Of a stretch of DNA of 64,000 bases, positions 1 to 10,872 are shown in pieces. How positions within the stretch are numbered: the first letter of the stretch is position 1; each line of letters begins with the position of its first letter. The notes under the pieces are model-generated. The model had not been told where the DNA came from, did no database searches, and worked only from the letters and a program-made list of their open reading frames with translations. The position numbers and the translations under genes were made by a program. Source of the DNA: Antedon bifida (taxonomy: Eukaryota > Echinodermata > Crinoidea > Comatulida > Antedonidae); contig OY727096.1 of assembly GCA_963402885.1 (NCBI GenBank), forward strand, positions 2,852,001 to 2,916,000, written 5' to 3'.

Positions 1-57
1 TATATGGGCACATCACATTTTTTTGTCGCATAAAGTTAGTAGTGTAGACAGTGCTTT
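1..57 (-). mobile_element. MITE family A, right end only
   Basis: The copy is cut by the window edge and is recognised by ATATGGGCACATCACATTTT and TAGTGTAGACAG. Confidence 0.75.
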
Positions 58-678
58 AAGGTATGATGTACAGAAAACTTTCTAAGCGGACCCCAAAATT
101 TGAGAGGATAACCCTGGTTTTTGGAAAAATTTATTTTAAAATATTTTTGTAGTTTAATAGACTTTACTGTATAGTATTGCTTGGAAAAAGTTGCAAGTTT
201 TCAGTAAATTGTGAATAAAAAATAACTGGATTTTACTAAAGGGGAGATCCCTATAAAGTACTCTATCAAACAAACAAACAAAAACAAACAAGTATGAATT
301 GTGAGGCATTTTAAGCAACAATGTACAAATTTGATTTCCTAAAAATTCCTTTTCTTTTCACAGCCTAGTTTAAACATTTTGATTATTGCAATTCTAGTAG
401 ATTGAGCAATGGCCGCTACTGTTGCCATAGAGATGTTTATGTCATTTGATGCTGGTAACCAATTGTGTTTAATGATATTATGTATAACTTAACTAAATTT
501 ACTTTTCAAAACCAAATACCAGCAATATATTAGTATTGTAAGTTAATTGATTTTGCATGACAAGTGAAGGTAATCATATACGCTAGTTTCCCACACCTTC
601 CATTTTGAATTTGTTTAGTATCACCGTTCGTAGATTTTTATTTTTCAATGTAGTGTCTTAAATGATGCTATAGATCTA

Positions 679-700
679 ATCATGGAGATTTCTCCATGAT
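679..700. repeat. Perfect hairpin
   Basis: Ten-base arms ATCATGGAGA/TCTCCATGAT with a TT loop. Confidence 0.6.
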
Positions 701-1261
701 CTAATGAACAAAACCAGATTACAATTCAATTTCTATTAAAGATAAGACTATCGTTATTATTTTTGACAGTTTTTATATCTAAAGTTCTTAATTCTATTTA
801 ATTTTGCCATTTTTTGTATGTTTCATCTTGTATTTTACTGTGTTTTTATGTATATATTTATAATATTTAAATATTTTTAAGGCATCCTATAATTGGCGAT
901 TTTTTGCTTCATCTAAATGAAATAAAAATTTTAAAAAAACAATGTAATTTCTGTACCGTGTTCTTGTATAGTAATTGTAGAGTGTTTTATTTTCTCATGT
1001 CAATTAATTACCACTACCACAAATGTTTTAGTTGAAAATTAAACATAGTCTTTTTTTAAAAAGGGAAGGTCTTATCTGATCAGCATACACTTATATTTTA
1101 GTCATCAATATTTGCATACTGCCAGAAACGTACCATATTATTATCCTGGTTTATGATGATATAATGACTGTTAAAATATATGAACATCAGCATAATATTT
1201 CATTTCTTCGAATTGGTAATTCTTTGTTATTAAGAACAATTTTGTTTCTGTGTTTTATTTT

Positions 1262-1419
1262 ATCTGTCTACACTATCAAACTAGTTTGACAAAAAAAGTC
1301 AGTGTGATGAGCCCAAATATGGTAGTGATATTTCCAAATATGGTATTGATATGACATCATCTGATGTCCATATATGGTCACATTACATTATTATAAGTTT
1401 GATTGTGTAGACAAGGCTT
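1262..1419 (-). mobile_element. MITE family A copy
   Basis: Nearly complete, with TCTACACTATCAAACTAG at the left and GTGTAGACAAGGCTT at the right; diverged inside. Confidence 0.8.
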
Positions 1420-1879
1420 CCGAGTGCTTTTTACTGAATTAGTTAATATATTATTGTTAGTGTTACATAATATTGGTCAAAAAAATCTACCATAATAAAA
1501 GTGTACAGTACATAATTAAAGAAGATACCATTAAAGCATCAATTATCATAAAATTGTATAGCCTATAGTTGAAGGATAGTTACTGTATTACAAACACTAT
1601 TAAATTCTGTATTTAAATTTCTGCAAAAATATTTATACAAAACATTGAATGAATAATAGGGCGCTTCAGTGAGCCTTATGTTACATAGTCAGTTTACACT
1701 TCAGTTGTTTTGTTTGGTCATATTGGGTTGGTTGTTTGTGTTACAGTATAGAGTACCTGTACATAATATTTAAGGTGTGAGTGTGTGTATATTTCTTGGC
1801 TATACAATTTATTTACTTTATTTCACATTGACTTTGAATGTCAATCCATTATACGTATACTTTAGTAGCAGTTTATTAA

Positions 1880-1912
1880 TAAACAAGAAATATTTCTTAC
1901 AAAAAACGCTGC
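1880..1912 (+). repeat. Palindrome-bearing repeat shared with 20934-20968
   Basis: AAACAAGAAATATTTCTTAC followed by AAAAAA and a CGCTC word occurs at both places; AAGAAATATTTCTT is a perfect palindrome. Confidence 0.5.
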
Positions 1913-1933
1913 TCGCTTATTGACGCAACAGTT

Positions 1934-2181
1934 TTAAAGATATATTGTCCCTCTGAAAAATATTTTTTATTTCAAATTTGTTTTTGAATTTGTCATTTTA
2001 TAATAGTTATTTTACCTGAAAAAATGTAATTAAAAGCAAAAAAATACTTCAATTGTCTGTCAGACAATGGTTTTTGAGTTATAATTAAACGTTTCTTTTC
2101 TCTTTTTATAATGTGAATTTTGTTACAGAAGTGAATAACTTTGATATGAAACAGACTCAATTTAGTTTATTTTATTGCTAA
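1934..2181. mobile_element. MITE family B, partial
   Basis: Left end TTAAAGATATATTGTCCC, then ACCTGAAAAAATGTAATTA and AATTGTCTGTCAGAC, words shared with 19586-19793. The right end is lost. Confidence 0.6.
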
Positions 2182-2505
2182 GGTCAAGTCTGGAGGTCAC
2201 TTCATCACACCTTAGATACTTCAAGTGTGAAGTATCATATTACAAACAAAAACTTTCCTGGACTGTTTTGATAATAATTCAATGATTATCTGACAGCAAA
2301 ATACAGTATTGTCATGGGACTCATAAATACCAGAAATACAGTTGGTACCTATAAATTATAGTCGAGTTTCCATTTTAACAAAAATGTCAAAAGTGTAGTA
2401 CTGCTTGATTTCATCTAATAAATGAGTCATCTCGTGTGACATAGCGGGCTAGAGCAGCAGCATGAAAACTACAACAATGGTACTTGTTTTAATGGTGTAT
2501 TAAAA

Positions 2506-2640
2506 AGTGGAGCTGTAGCTTGGTTGTTCAGGCAGGGTAGCAACTTCCTGGGTCAGAGGTCAACCTGATCTAGTGTCAGGGTTGTAACTGTTCCTACTCC
2601 ACCCCATAAGCCTCAAATGAGGCTAATTTTAAGCTAAGCT
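2506..2640 (+). repeat. SINE-like segment with tRNA-type head
   Basis: GGAGCTGTAGCTTGGTTGTT resembles a box A region and GGGTCAGAGGTCAACCTGA a degenerate box B region, with a CTCCACCCC element as in the copies at 36.5 and 45.7 kb. Class is tentative. Confidence 0.35.
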
Positions 2641-3097
2641 TTGAATAATAGACAATGCTAATTAATCCTGAAAGCTTGACATGAAACGATGTTTAATTTT
2701 TCAGAATAATATACTTTATTTTTTCAGTTATTAAATCAAATTGTTTTTTGTTTCTATGCTGAAGTTGTCATTTAAATTGTGATAAGAAGTAATTTAATAA
2801 TCATCTTCTCATTAAATAAGTTTATAATTGTAAATTAATTATTAATATTCTCATAAAGCAATGAAAGTATAACAACATTTGTATTATTTTCTGTAGATTT
2901 AGTTTTATAATGTATTTTACTTTTACTACAGTAGCATTGTAACAGGATGGATGATAATTATTTAATCTGTATATTTTACTCATAAAGCAATTAGTCCCTC
3001 CATGTTTTAATTATATACAGCTTTGTCATTGACAGTGGATTCCAAAAGGTGATCTATAATTAGTGGTATTAGCTTTGTAGTAAATTTATTGTTCTTC

Positions 3098-3142
3098 CAG
3101 TCCAAGGGTCTTGTGGTCAACAGTCCAAGGGTCTTGTGGTCA
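3098..3142 (+). repeat. 23-bp direct duplication
   Basis: AGTCCAAGGGTCTTGTGGTC occurs twice in tandem. Confidence 0.8.
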
Positions 3143-3179
3143 ATTGCACTGGCTTTGACACATAGCAGACAGTAGGCCT

Positions 3180-3382
3180 AAGTGTCTCAACATTTTTTTT
3201 TTTCCTTTTTGGTTCTAATTATTTTGTGCTTCATTTTATTTTGTTTATCTGTATAATTTCTATTTATTTTGATTTAATTTTAATTGTTGCATGTTTATGT
3301 CTTGTCATATTGTATTTTTGTGAGGGTCCCTAATGATGGACCACCCTTGTAAAATATTGTTGAAATAAATAAATAAAATACT
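3180..3382 (+). repeat. Non-LTR retrotransposon 3' end
   Basis: Long T-rich 3' UTR-like run ending GAGGGTCCCTAATGATGGAC ... TTGTTGAAATAAATAAATAA, a tail form typical of CR1/L2-like elements. No coding part remains. Confidence 0.45.
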
Positions 3383-3729
3383 AACTTAAAAACTCACTAT
3401 TTTGATTTATTTTCATACATAATGAAAAGTATTGCTTTTTTTACTATCATGGTCTATTTTACCTATTATTGGCCTATGTTACATAAACTAACAATAGCCT
3501 ATTCAATAGGATAGACAATAGTATTGTCTATCCTAACAAACTATTCAAAACTTTCTATTATTTAAAAGTCGAAGAAAGTCGGGTCTCGGGTCAATTCTAT
3601 AGTCACCACAGATTGACTTCTATGAATGGATGATTAGTTGGGAACATGAACGCTAGTACCCAGTACCTTTTTGATTATGCGATCATTCGGGAAAACACAA
3701 ACTAAAATATATATTTTTTTATTTTTCAG

Positions 3730-6700
3730 CTACGAAAATTACAACTTGAACAAGAAACTGAGAAATCACGCGTGCTTGAAGATGCTTTGCACGTGTTAGC
3801 AAAAGAACACCACTCACTTGAAGAAAAACTCGCAAAGCGGTTTTCATCGAGTTCACCATTGTTCTTCGAAGGTTCAGACGATGTTTTTTGCGACGCAGCA
3901 GATTTAAGCTCTAGTGACACGGACAGTTTTCATAGCATGTCGGACCTAATGGAAGGAATGCCTGGGACCTTTAACCAGTTGACAATCTCAGAAACAACTA
4001 AAGCGATAGAATCGCAACAAGATAGAAACACAAATCAAACTATTAAAACTATACCAACAGAACCAAATAGGTACAGTACTGTATATTAAAGCTCTGTCTA
4101 GACCATCAAACTTTATATGACAACAAAATGTGAGGTGCCCATATATGGACATGATGATGTCATATCACTACCATATTTGGGCATATCACCACCATATTTG
4201 AGCACATTATACTTTTTTTTTGTCAAATTTGTTTGATAGTGTAGACAGAGCTTAAAATATAATAATACCGGATACTTTTATTTTATAATTAATATGGATG
4301 ATTTTCTTCTTTTTAGGACCATTTTACCATGTCCAATGATCAAGAGAGATCAGTTCAGCTTGTGGACAGTGCTAAAGCAATGCATCGGTAAAGAACTGTC
4401 TAAAATGACAATGCCGGTTGTCTTCAATGAACCCCTTAGCTTTCTACAACGTTTTAGTGAATATGTAGAGTATGCAGGTTTATTACACAAAGCTGGGGAG
4501 TGTGACAATGCTGTAGACAGAATGAAGGTATTGTTATATAGTTTGTATTTCAGATCTCATCCCACTACAGGCTTAGGTAGTACTACTACTACTCAGGGTG
4601 ATAATCTTATTTTATAGGCTTAGGTAGTACTATTTTTTGGCTCTAAAATATAATTTTAACAGCTAGGATTAAATACAGCACTATTCATTCATTCATACAC
4701 ATTTATACACAATAGTAACTGGGGCCCGCACTAAAAGCAAAAGCCTATCTCTTGAGGGCCCCTACAAGACAAATATGTATAATACATAAAAAGAAATATA
4801 AAACAATAAACAATTCTGTAAATTAACTTCTCCTAAACAAATATTTTTTAATTAAAGAGAATATGGTATTCAAATGTTATACAATTTAAACTTGATTACA
4901 CGATACAGGTTATTTAAAAAAAGAATTCCTTTTAAGCTCTGTCTACACTATCAAAAAAAAGTGTGATGTGCCCAAATATGGTAGTGATATCATCCTGTCC
5001 ATATATGGGCACATCACATTTTTTGTCACATAGAGTTTGATAGTGTAAACAGAGCTTAAGAGTGCCTTAACCCAAGGTTGAAGGACAAGCTTCTTTTTCC
5101 CCTTTAATAATTGTTTGTAATGACATTACCATGTAATTTTGTATTCACAGTATATTGCAACATTTATTGTATCATCTGGCGCATCAAACATTGAACGTGT
5201 TAGCAAACCCTTTAACCCCCTACTAGGAGAAACCTTTGAACTCACATGGTAAGTTTTTAACCTACCTTAAGCTCTGTCTACACTCTCAAACTTTATGTGA
5301 CAAAAAAATGTGCCCATATATGGACATGATGATGTCATATCACTACAATTAAGTTTATCACTACCATATTTAAGCATATCACTACCATATTTGGGTATAT
5401 CACTATCATATTTGAGCACAGTTTGATAGTGTAGACAGAGCTTTATAGTTTTATAATTTCAAACTTTTTTTGGTCCCTAATGTGTCCGCTTAATAGGGGT
5501 TTTACTGTACTATATTTGAATCAGAATTTCTCTGTAGTACAGTGTTTTATTTGGTATGTTGTCCCATTTGTGTAAAGTCCGCTTATCAGATTGCATCCGT
5601 ACCGGGACTGTTCCATTTTTTATCTGGTTGATTTAATACCAACAAAGAAATCAGTCTAACAATTAGGTTATCAGACTACCGTATTCATATCATAGAATGT
5701 CGGTTTGAATAAAGTTAATGATGAACTAAATAAAATTCACTTAGTGGCATGATGGAAATTTCTTATTTTATGGTCAACCATTAATTATTATGTTCTTGGG
5801 TAGTACAATATTTAGGTGAATGTTTAGGAACATTAATTCATTGGTTATCCGCACTTGGCGGATAACCCCTTGTTAGTATTTATTTTTAAAACAAAAATAG
5901 CAGCAAAAATGCTGAATTGCGTTTCAATTTACAAAATATGTATAAAATTGGTTAAAATTACTGATATAGGTCATAAAAAAAAAAAATCAAAATACATATA
6001 TGAAGAAACAGTCAAACTACATATACTAATATTATAAATGTAAACAAAAATATGTAGTTTTATTTTAAAGTAAGTTTAAAAATGTTTATCTTTATTCGTT
6101 TTTTTTTTCTCATTTAGGGAAGAGTATGGTTTACGGCAGTTATCAGAGCAAGTCAGCCATCACCCCCCAGTCAGCGCATTTCACGCATCAGCGACCAATT
6201 TTGAATTTCATGGTTCAGTAAACCCAAAACTAAAGTTCTGGGGAAAGAGTCTAGAAGTTACTCCAAAAGGTGTACTTACGATAGATTTACCTAAGTAAGT
6301 TTATTATCAACTTGTACAAGTTTACTTAATTTTCTGGGTCTCTAAGTTACTAAAAAAAGTGTACATACGATAGGTCTACCTATCTTATCAGCTTTTCCTT
6401 GTTTGCTTAAACTGAACTGTTGTCTGATTAAGATAATATTAAAATTACTTATCAGTAGTATGTACTGTAATTCACCTTCTAATATCCACAATTACATTGC
6501 ATCAGCCAATGAGGTGCTGTACCAGTTCGTACTGACATTCTGGTGGATTGAGTAAATAACTGTTGCTAATTTGCATATATTCACTACTAAAATAGCCATG
6601 GTCCTATGACTTGGTGGGAGGTTACAGAGTCATTGTGCAATCCGTCTTGTGAGCTGAAAATCTCCCTTCTCATCATTAACGCCAAATAGATAAATGGAGT

Positions 6701-8803
6701 TGATTAACATTATTGGTGATAGGTTAGGATTTAGTACAGCCATATATCTATTGTTAATGGTTATAACAGTATTCAGTTTTAGTTATTCACACAAAATCTC
6801 CCCTTCCACCATTATGGAATAACCCCAGGTGAATACTGTATTCAATATACACTGCTATATTGTTGTTCAGTTCTATTGTTAGTATTTTTTCCAGATTGCT
6901 ATAGCACTAGCAATATTATTAAAATTGCTATTATTATTGAAAGGGACATCCTAAAAACTGTAACTAAAATTGTTCAGGATCCTGATCACCCTCTAAATTA
7001 ATTCTTTAAGCATCATGATCACTATGGATCAGAACACTAACACTTTTTCAATTCATGTATTTAATAGTAAGTTTGTAAGATCACTTAACAGATGTTGTGT
7101 TGTGGCTGAGGCCTAAAAATAAAGGGTTGAGCTTAATTTGATGTCCTATCTTTCGCATCACAATTTGCAAAATTTAGGGGGGCCCGGGCCGACTTTAGAA
7201 TGGTTAAGACGCTTTATATACTGTATTCATATGTCTAATTGCATGTTCAATTCAAATTTTATTTTTATCTTGTAAATGACAATAAATACTATCGTATCGT
7301 TACAGGTATGGAGAAAGTTACACATGGCACAGTATTAGCAGTGCTGTGCACAACCTAATTGTAGGCAAAGTATGGATAGAACAATATGGACATATGGAAA
7401 TCATCAACCATAAAACAGGGGACAGATGTTTCTTACATTTCAAACCAGCAGGATGGTTTGGTAAAGACCTTCACAGAGTGGAAGGATACATTATAGATAA
7501 AAAGTAAGATCAATTTAAATTTTAATTCATGTTTCAAAAATGTTAAATGGCAATGAGCAACTCAACACACCATTATCATCATTTCATGTATTTTTTTTTC
7601 TTATTTTAGAAAAAAGAAGTTATGCTATTTGTTTGGAAATTGGACAGAATACTTCTACAGTATGGATGCCGATAGTTACGAACAAGCGAAGAAAGCAGCA
7701 CGGGAGGAGAAAGGAAAGCGACGCCATAGCAAAAGTAACCCTGGTAGTCCCACAGTCGAAAGGGTATGCAATATTTTGTTCATACTTTCACTCAATCTTA
7801 ATTTGATTTGTTGTCAACAATTTCTAATTTCCATGATAAATATCCAATATTGTCTTCATACTATTGATCTAAAAAGCATTCCTATTCACATATGTGGAAA
7901 AGGATTTCTTTCCACAGAACATGCATTTTAACAAATTTATGCTAATAAATAAATGTTATATTTGCATATAGGGTCCAGGTGGCATAGATAACCTTGATTT
8001 TGGAATCAACCCAGAAGGACCAGAATTTAACTCGGCAACGTTGATGTGGCGGGTGACAAAACGACCTGAGAACAGTCCACAGTATTATTCCTTTACAAAC
8101 TTTGCATTACAATTAAACAATTTAACGCCAGCAATAGAAAAAGTTGCTTGTCCGACAGATGGACGACTGAGACCGGACATCAGGCATTTGGAAAATGGCG
8201 ATATCGGTAAGTGACCGAAATAACAGTTAAATATGTATTGTCCCACAAAAACATGAAAAATGAAGATTAATTAATTCAGATAGATTTAGATAGGTTATCT
8301 TGTTGTTTTAATAAAGTTTAAAAAAATGTTTTCATTTATAAAAAAATAAATGGTTAAATTCAACCAAAAATCCATTGGCTGGCAGCTAATTTGATTATTT
8401 TAACAGTTTTTTCAGGTAAATACAAATTTTAGATCCATTTTCGGTCAAACTGTTATGCGACATTAAAATGGCATATTATTAAAAAGAGTTTGAAGAATTA
8501 TTTTTTCAGGGGGACAATACATCTTTAATTCACTTTTGAAGTTGGGTGGAAATAAATTTTATTTTTTAATGAAACTTAAAATAAAAACACTATTAATGTA
8601 ATCCTGCAGATTCTGCATCAGATGAAAAACACAGACTAGAAGAAAAGCAGAGAGCGGCACGTAAATTACGAACAAAACTTAAGGATACATGGCATACGCG
8701 ATGGTTCAAACAAGATACAAATCCACTTACCGGGGAACCAGATTGGATCTTCAATGAAAAATACTGGGCTCGGGATTACAAAGATTCACCCGACATATTC
8801 TGA
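3730..8803 (+). CDS. OSBPL1A: Oxysterol-binding protein-related protein 1-like (3' part of gene)
   Basis: Exons: 3730-4070, 4317-4527, 5151-5248, 6118-6294, 7306-7503, 7610-7763, 7972-8206, 8610-8803 (TGA). All phases join and give 535 residues; the N-terminus lies upstream of the window. Visible residues 1-35 are a coiled-coil stretch (LEDALHVLAKEHHSLEEKL). Residues 52-58 (VFCDAAD) after an acidic run look like a FFAT motif for binding ER VAP proteins. The rest is the ORD lipid-transfer fold, with FNPLLGETFEL and the family signature EQVSHHPP at residues 227-234, ending KDSPDIF. The wording of the ORD (LSFLQRFSEY, HGSVNPKLKFWGKS, EEKQRAARK) matches ORP1/ORP2 rather than ORP3/5/9. ORP1L has N-terminal ankyrin and PH domains, and the coiled coil with FFAT places this as ORP1L-type. 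Known role: sterol/phosphoinositide sensing and transfer at late endosome-ER contacts. Family assignment is very secure; orthology to OSBPL1A rather than an ORP1/2 ancestor is an inference. Confidence 0.93.
4090..4252 (+). mobile_element. MITE family A, full copy (family description)
   Basis: Full copies are about 120-175 bp with inverted ends AGCTCTGTCTACACTATC. The body holds ATGTGATGTGCCCATATATG, GACATGATGATGTCATATCA and one to three CACTACCATATTTGGGCATA units, so the whole copy is close to a palindrome. This copy is flanked by TAA on both sides (4087-4089, 4253-4255). TAA or TTA duplications recur at many copies, which fits the PIF/Harbinger group. No copy encodes a protein. Here it lies in an ORP intron. 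Confidence 0.85.
4684..4800 (-). repeat. Non-LTR retrotransposon 3' end, reverse
   Basis: On the minus strand: TTTGTCTTGTAGGGGCCCTC, AGTGCGGGCCCCAGTTAC and an (AATG)n-type tail (ATGAATGAATGAAT). Confidence 0.45.
4935..5056 (-). mobile_element. MITE family A copy
   Basis: Both ends are present; short form with one internal unit, in an ORP intron. Confidence 0.82.
5270..5442 (+). mobile_element. MITE family A copy
   Basis: Both ends are present and flanked by TTA on each side; long form with repeated CATATTT units, starting 22 bases after an ORP splice donor. Confidence 0.85.
8227..8528. mobile_element. MITE family B copy in the last ORP intron
   Basis: About 300 bp between TTAAATATGTATTGTCCC and GGGACAATACATCTTTAA. 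The interior shares AATGGTTAAATTCAACCA and CCATTGGCTGGCAGC with 30445-30769. Confidence 0.75.
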
Positions 8804-8950
8804 ACAAGCAATAGTTTGATTTAACAAAGTTTTTATGAAGATTTTAAAAAACAGTTAGAAAAACAGCGGACAAATTCATGAACAGTCGATCGTAGTTCTG
8901 GTTTTAACAGTAAAATACGATATATAATATCGTTTGTTGTATGAGAGAAT

Positions 8951-9052
8951 GTATCTGGTGGGTGAAAATCTGTGATAATACCATATATGGGTCTAGTGGT
9001 ATGATACTCGCCCTGTAAGCGAGAGGTTGAAGGTTCGAATCCCGCCAGAGAC
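8951..9052 (+). repeat. tRNA-derived pseudogene or SINE head
   Basis: GGTCTAGTGGTATGATAC (D-arm/box A), a CTCGC/GCGAG anticodon stem and GGTTCGAATCCC (T-arm/box B) are clear. The 3' end CCCGCCAGAGAC pairs with GTATCTGGTGGG at 8951-8962 (10 of 12), with about 28 extra bases between it and the D-arm. The T-stem is mismatched and the anticodon loop lacks the usual T33, so a working tRNA is unlikely. It lies in the ORP1-like 3' UTR. Confidence 0.5.
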
Positions 9053-9287
9053 ATTTTTTTCATACAACTAAAAAATACGGAGCTATGCTCGACGCGATTA
9101 TGAGATCATGTTCGAATATGAGCACTGTTTCTATAATTTGACAGTATGATTTACGGTATACGATATATAATATGTTCTTTCAGCATTTTTTTATTTTAAA
9201 AGGGAAATGGAATTGCAATGTTGTTGCCTTATTGTATTGCCTTGTCTTATAAATTAATATGTACATAGAAATAATTGATGTAGTAAT

Positions 9288-9293
9288 AATAAA
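9288..9293 (+). terminator. Candidate polyadenylation signal of the ORP1-like gene
   Basis: AATAAA, about 485 bases after the stop codon. Other AATAAA-like hexamers occur downstream in this AT-rich stretch (for example near 9341 and 10003), so the actual site is uncertain. Confidence 0.4.
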
Positions 9294-10207
9294 TGTATTT
9301 ACCTAATTAATCATATTTATACCATAAACAATGAATTATAATTAATAAATTATATTTTTTAATGATCATTGTCATCAAATTTGTGTTATGTTTTTCATAC
9401 ATATTTTAACTGTTATTGTTTTGTAGTTAAAATAGTTTTTTATTTTCATGCAATGACTTTTAAAAATTATTAATTAGTGATTTTTAGAGATTATTTTCCA
9501 AGCAATGATAATGCAAATAACCTTCCATATTATTTTCTATATTTACATTCAATCATATATAATTGTAGAAAATAATCATTTATAAAATAATAACTTGTAC
9601 ATTAATTAAATTATATTTATGATAATTAAGCATTTTTATTTTAAAGTTCTTTTAATGTAGACAAAATATTTATATTGGTAATTATAATTAATATATAATT
9701 ATGTTGCAGTAAAAGATGTTTACTCTATCAATGTTCTTTTCTGTTTCTGATTTAAAATATAAATTTGAAAATGGGAGTTGGCCAAATGACTGTACATTGT
9801 CACTTGTGACTGTACAGTGTCACATGATCAGTTATGCGATGAGGCTAGACGCAATGTTCAGTATAATCTAAACCATGAATTAATGTTTTCTTTTAATATC
9901 TTTTAAAGTATTCTTTCATTGTATTAACATTTTGTTCTTTAAAAGTTTCAAAAAGTGCTATTATTAGGTTTTTATCAACTACTGTACTAATGAATTTAAC
10001 GAGAAATAAACTTTATTTCATTGACTTGAATTTCATAGTATTTTAATGTTTCAGTTGCAAAGCTTAGATAAGAATTTTAAGAATATACTTATAAATGAAA
10101 CCATGTATGTAGAGTAGTTTGCAATTATTAAATCATGTTTCATTATTTTATGGCAGGAGTATGTGTGTTTTTTCTTTAGTGTTTGTATCAGTTTGTCATC
10201 ACTTTCA

Positions 10208-10317
10208 GTGACAAAAAATGTGATGTGCCCATATATGGACATGATGATGTCATAGCACTACCATATTTAAGCATATCACACTTTTTGTCAAACTAGTTTG
10301 ATAGTGTAGACAGAGCT
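10208..10317 (+). mobile_element. MITE family A, left-truncated
   Basis: The right end is intact (GATAGTGTAGACAGAGCT); the left inverted end is missing. Confidence 0.78.
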
Positions 10318-10429
10318 TAATGCATTTTTCATCCACACAGTTCCTCATTCAATGCATAGTTTACTCCTTGTGAGAACACTATGCATCAAAATCCATGCAG
10401 TTCAGAGGAATAAGGTTTTAATGTTTCAC

Positions 10430-10750
10430 CCAGAGGCTCCTCACATGGCACAGCATTAGTTTTGAGGAGCCTATGCAAACAAATATTGGTTTCTTGGCTT
10501 CCACAAACATCATGCTTCATATTCCTGGAACTACATTGTGTGATTTGAACTTGAGATACAGTAGCATTAATAATAATTGTTTTTTTTTTTTTTTCTTCAA
10601 TATTTCAATGAGAGCCTTCTCACAAGGCACAGCCTAACAGTCTCAAGGAGCCTATGCAAACAAATATTGGTTTCTTGGCTTCCACAAACATCATGCTTCA
10701 TATTCCTGGAACTACATTGTGCGATTTGAACTTGAGATACAGTAGCAGAG
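10430..10750. repeat. Direct duplication, ~180-bp period, after TSEN2
   Basis: GAGCCTATGCAAACAAATAT and the following ~95 bases occur at about 10466 and again at about 10648 with few differences. The second copy abuts the putative TSEN2 polyadenylation area. Confidence 0.8.
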
Positions 10751-10784
10751 TTCCAACATATGCGACTATAATGTTGCATTTAAT

Positions 10785-10790
10785 TTTATT
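10785..10790 (-). terminator. Candidate polyadenylation signal of TSEN2
   Basis: AATAAA on the minus strand, 83 bases after the TSEN2 stop, a usual spacing for a short 3' UTR. Confidence 0.5.
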
Positions 10791-10872
10791 TAATAAATAT
10801 TGCATTTTTACTAGTCTTCAACCTACTCAAATACCGTACTGTATATTATATAAGTATTGCTTAAAATATCTA

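Larger units (their letters stand above)
1..3729. other. Intron or upstream sequence of the ORP1-like gene
   Basis: I see no convincing exon here. The stretch is AT-rich and contains family A and B MITE copies, a SINE-like segment (2506-2640), a LINE 3' end (3180-3382), a hairpin (679-700) and a 23-bp tandem duplication (3098-3142). About 3560-3720 has several CpGs and precedes the first visible exon; it could include a promoter for a short isoform, but nothing proves it. Confidence 0.5.
9054..10872. other. Convergent 3' region between ORP1-like gene and TSEN2
   Basis: AT-rich 3' UTR and spacer. It contains candidate polyadenylation signals, a truncated family A MITE (10208-10317) and a 180-bp-period duplication (10430-10750). 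I see no gene. Confidence 0.5.

Noticed and set aside
6462..6843. Weak inverted words TACTGTAATTCACC and GGTGAATACTGTA in an ORP intron
   Set aside because: The match is imperfect and uses a word common throughout this DNA, so chance is likely.
7540..7931. Two overlapping frames around 7.6-7.9 kb
   Set aside because: One is an ORP exon read into its introns and the other is the same exon out of frame.
8833..9063. 76-codon minus-strand frame containing SLAGFEPSTSRLQGEY
   Set aside because: It is read through the reverse strand of a tRNA-like sequence, a well-known source of false proteins.
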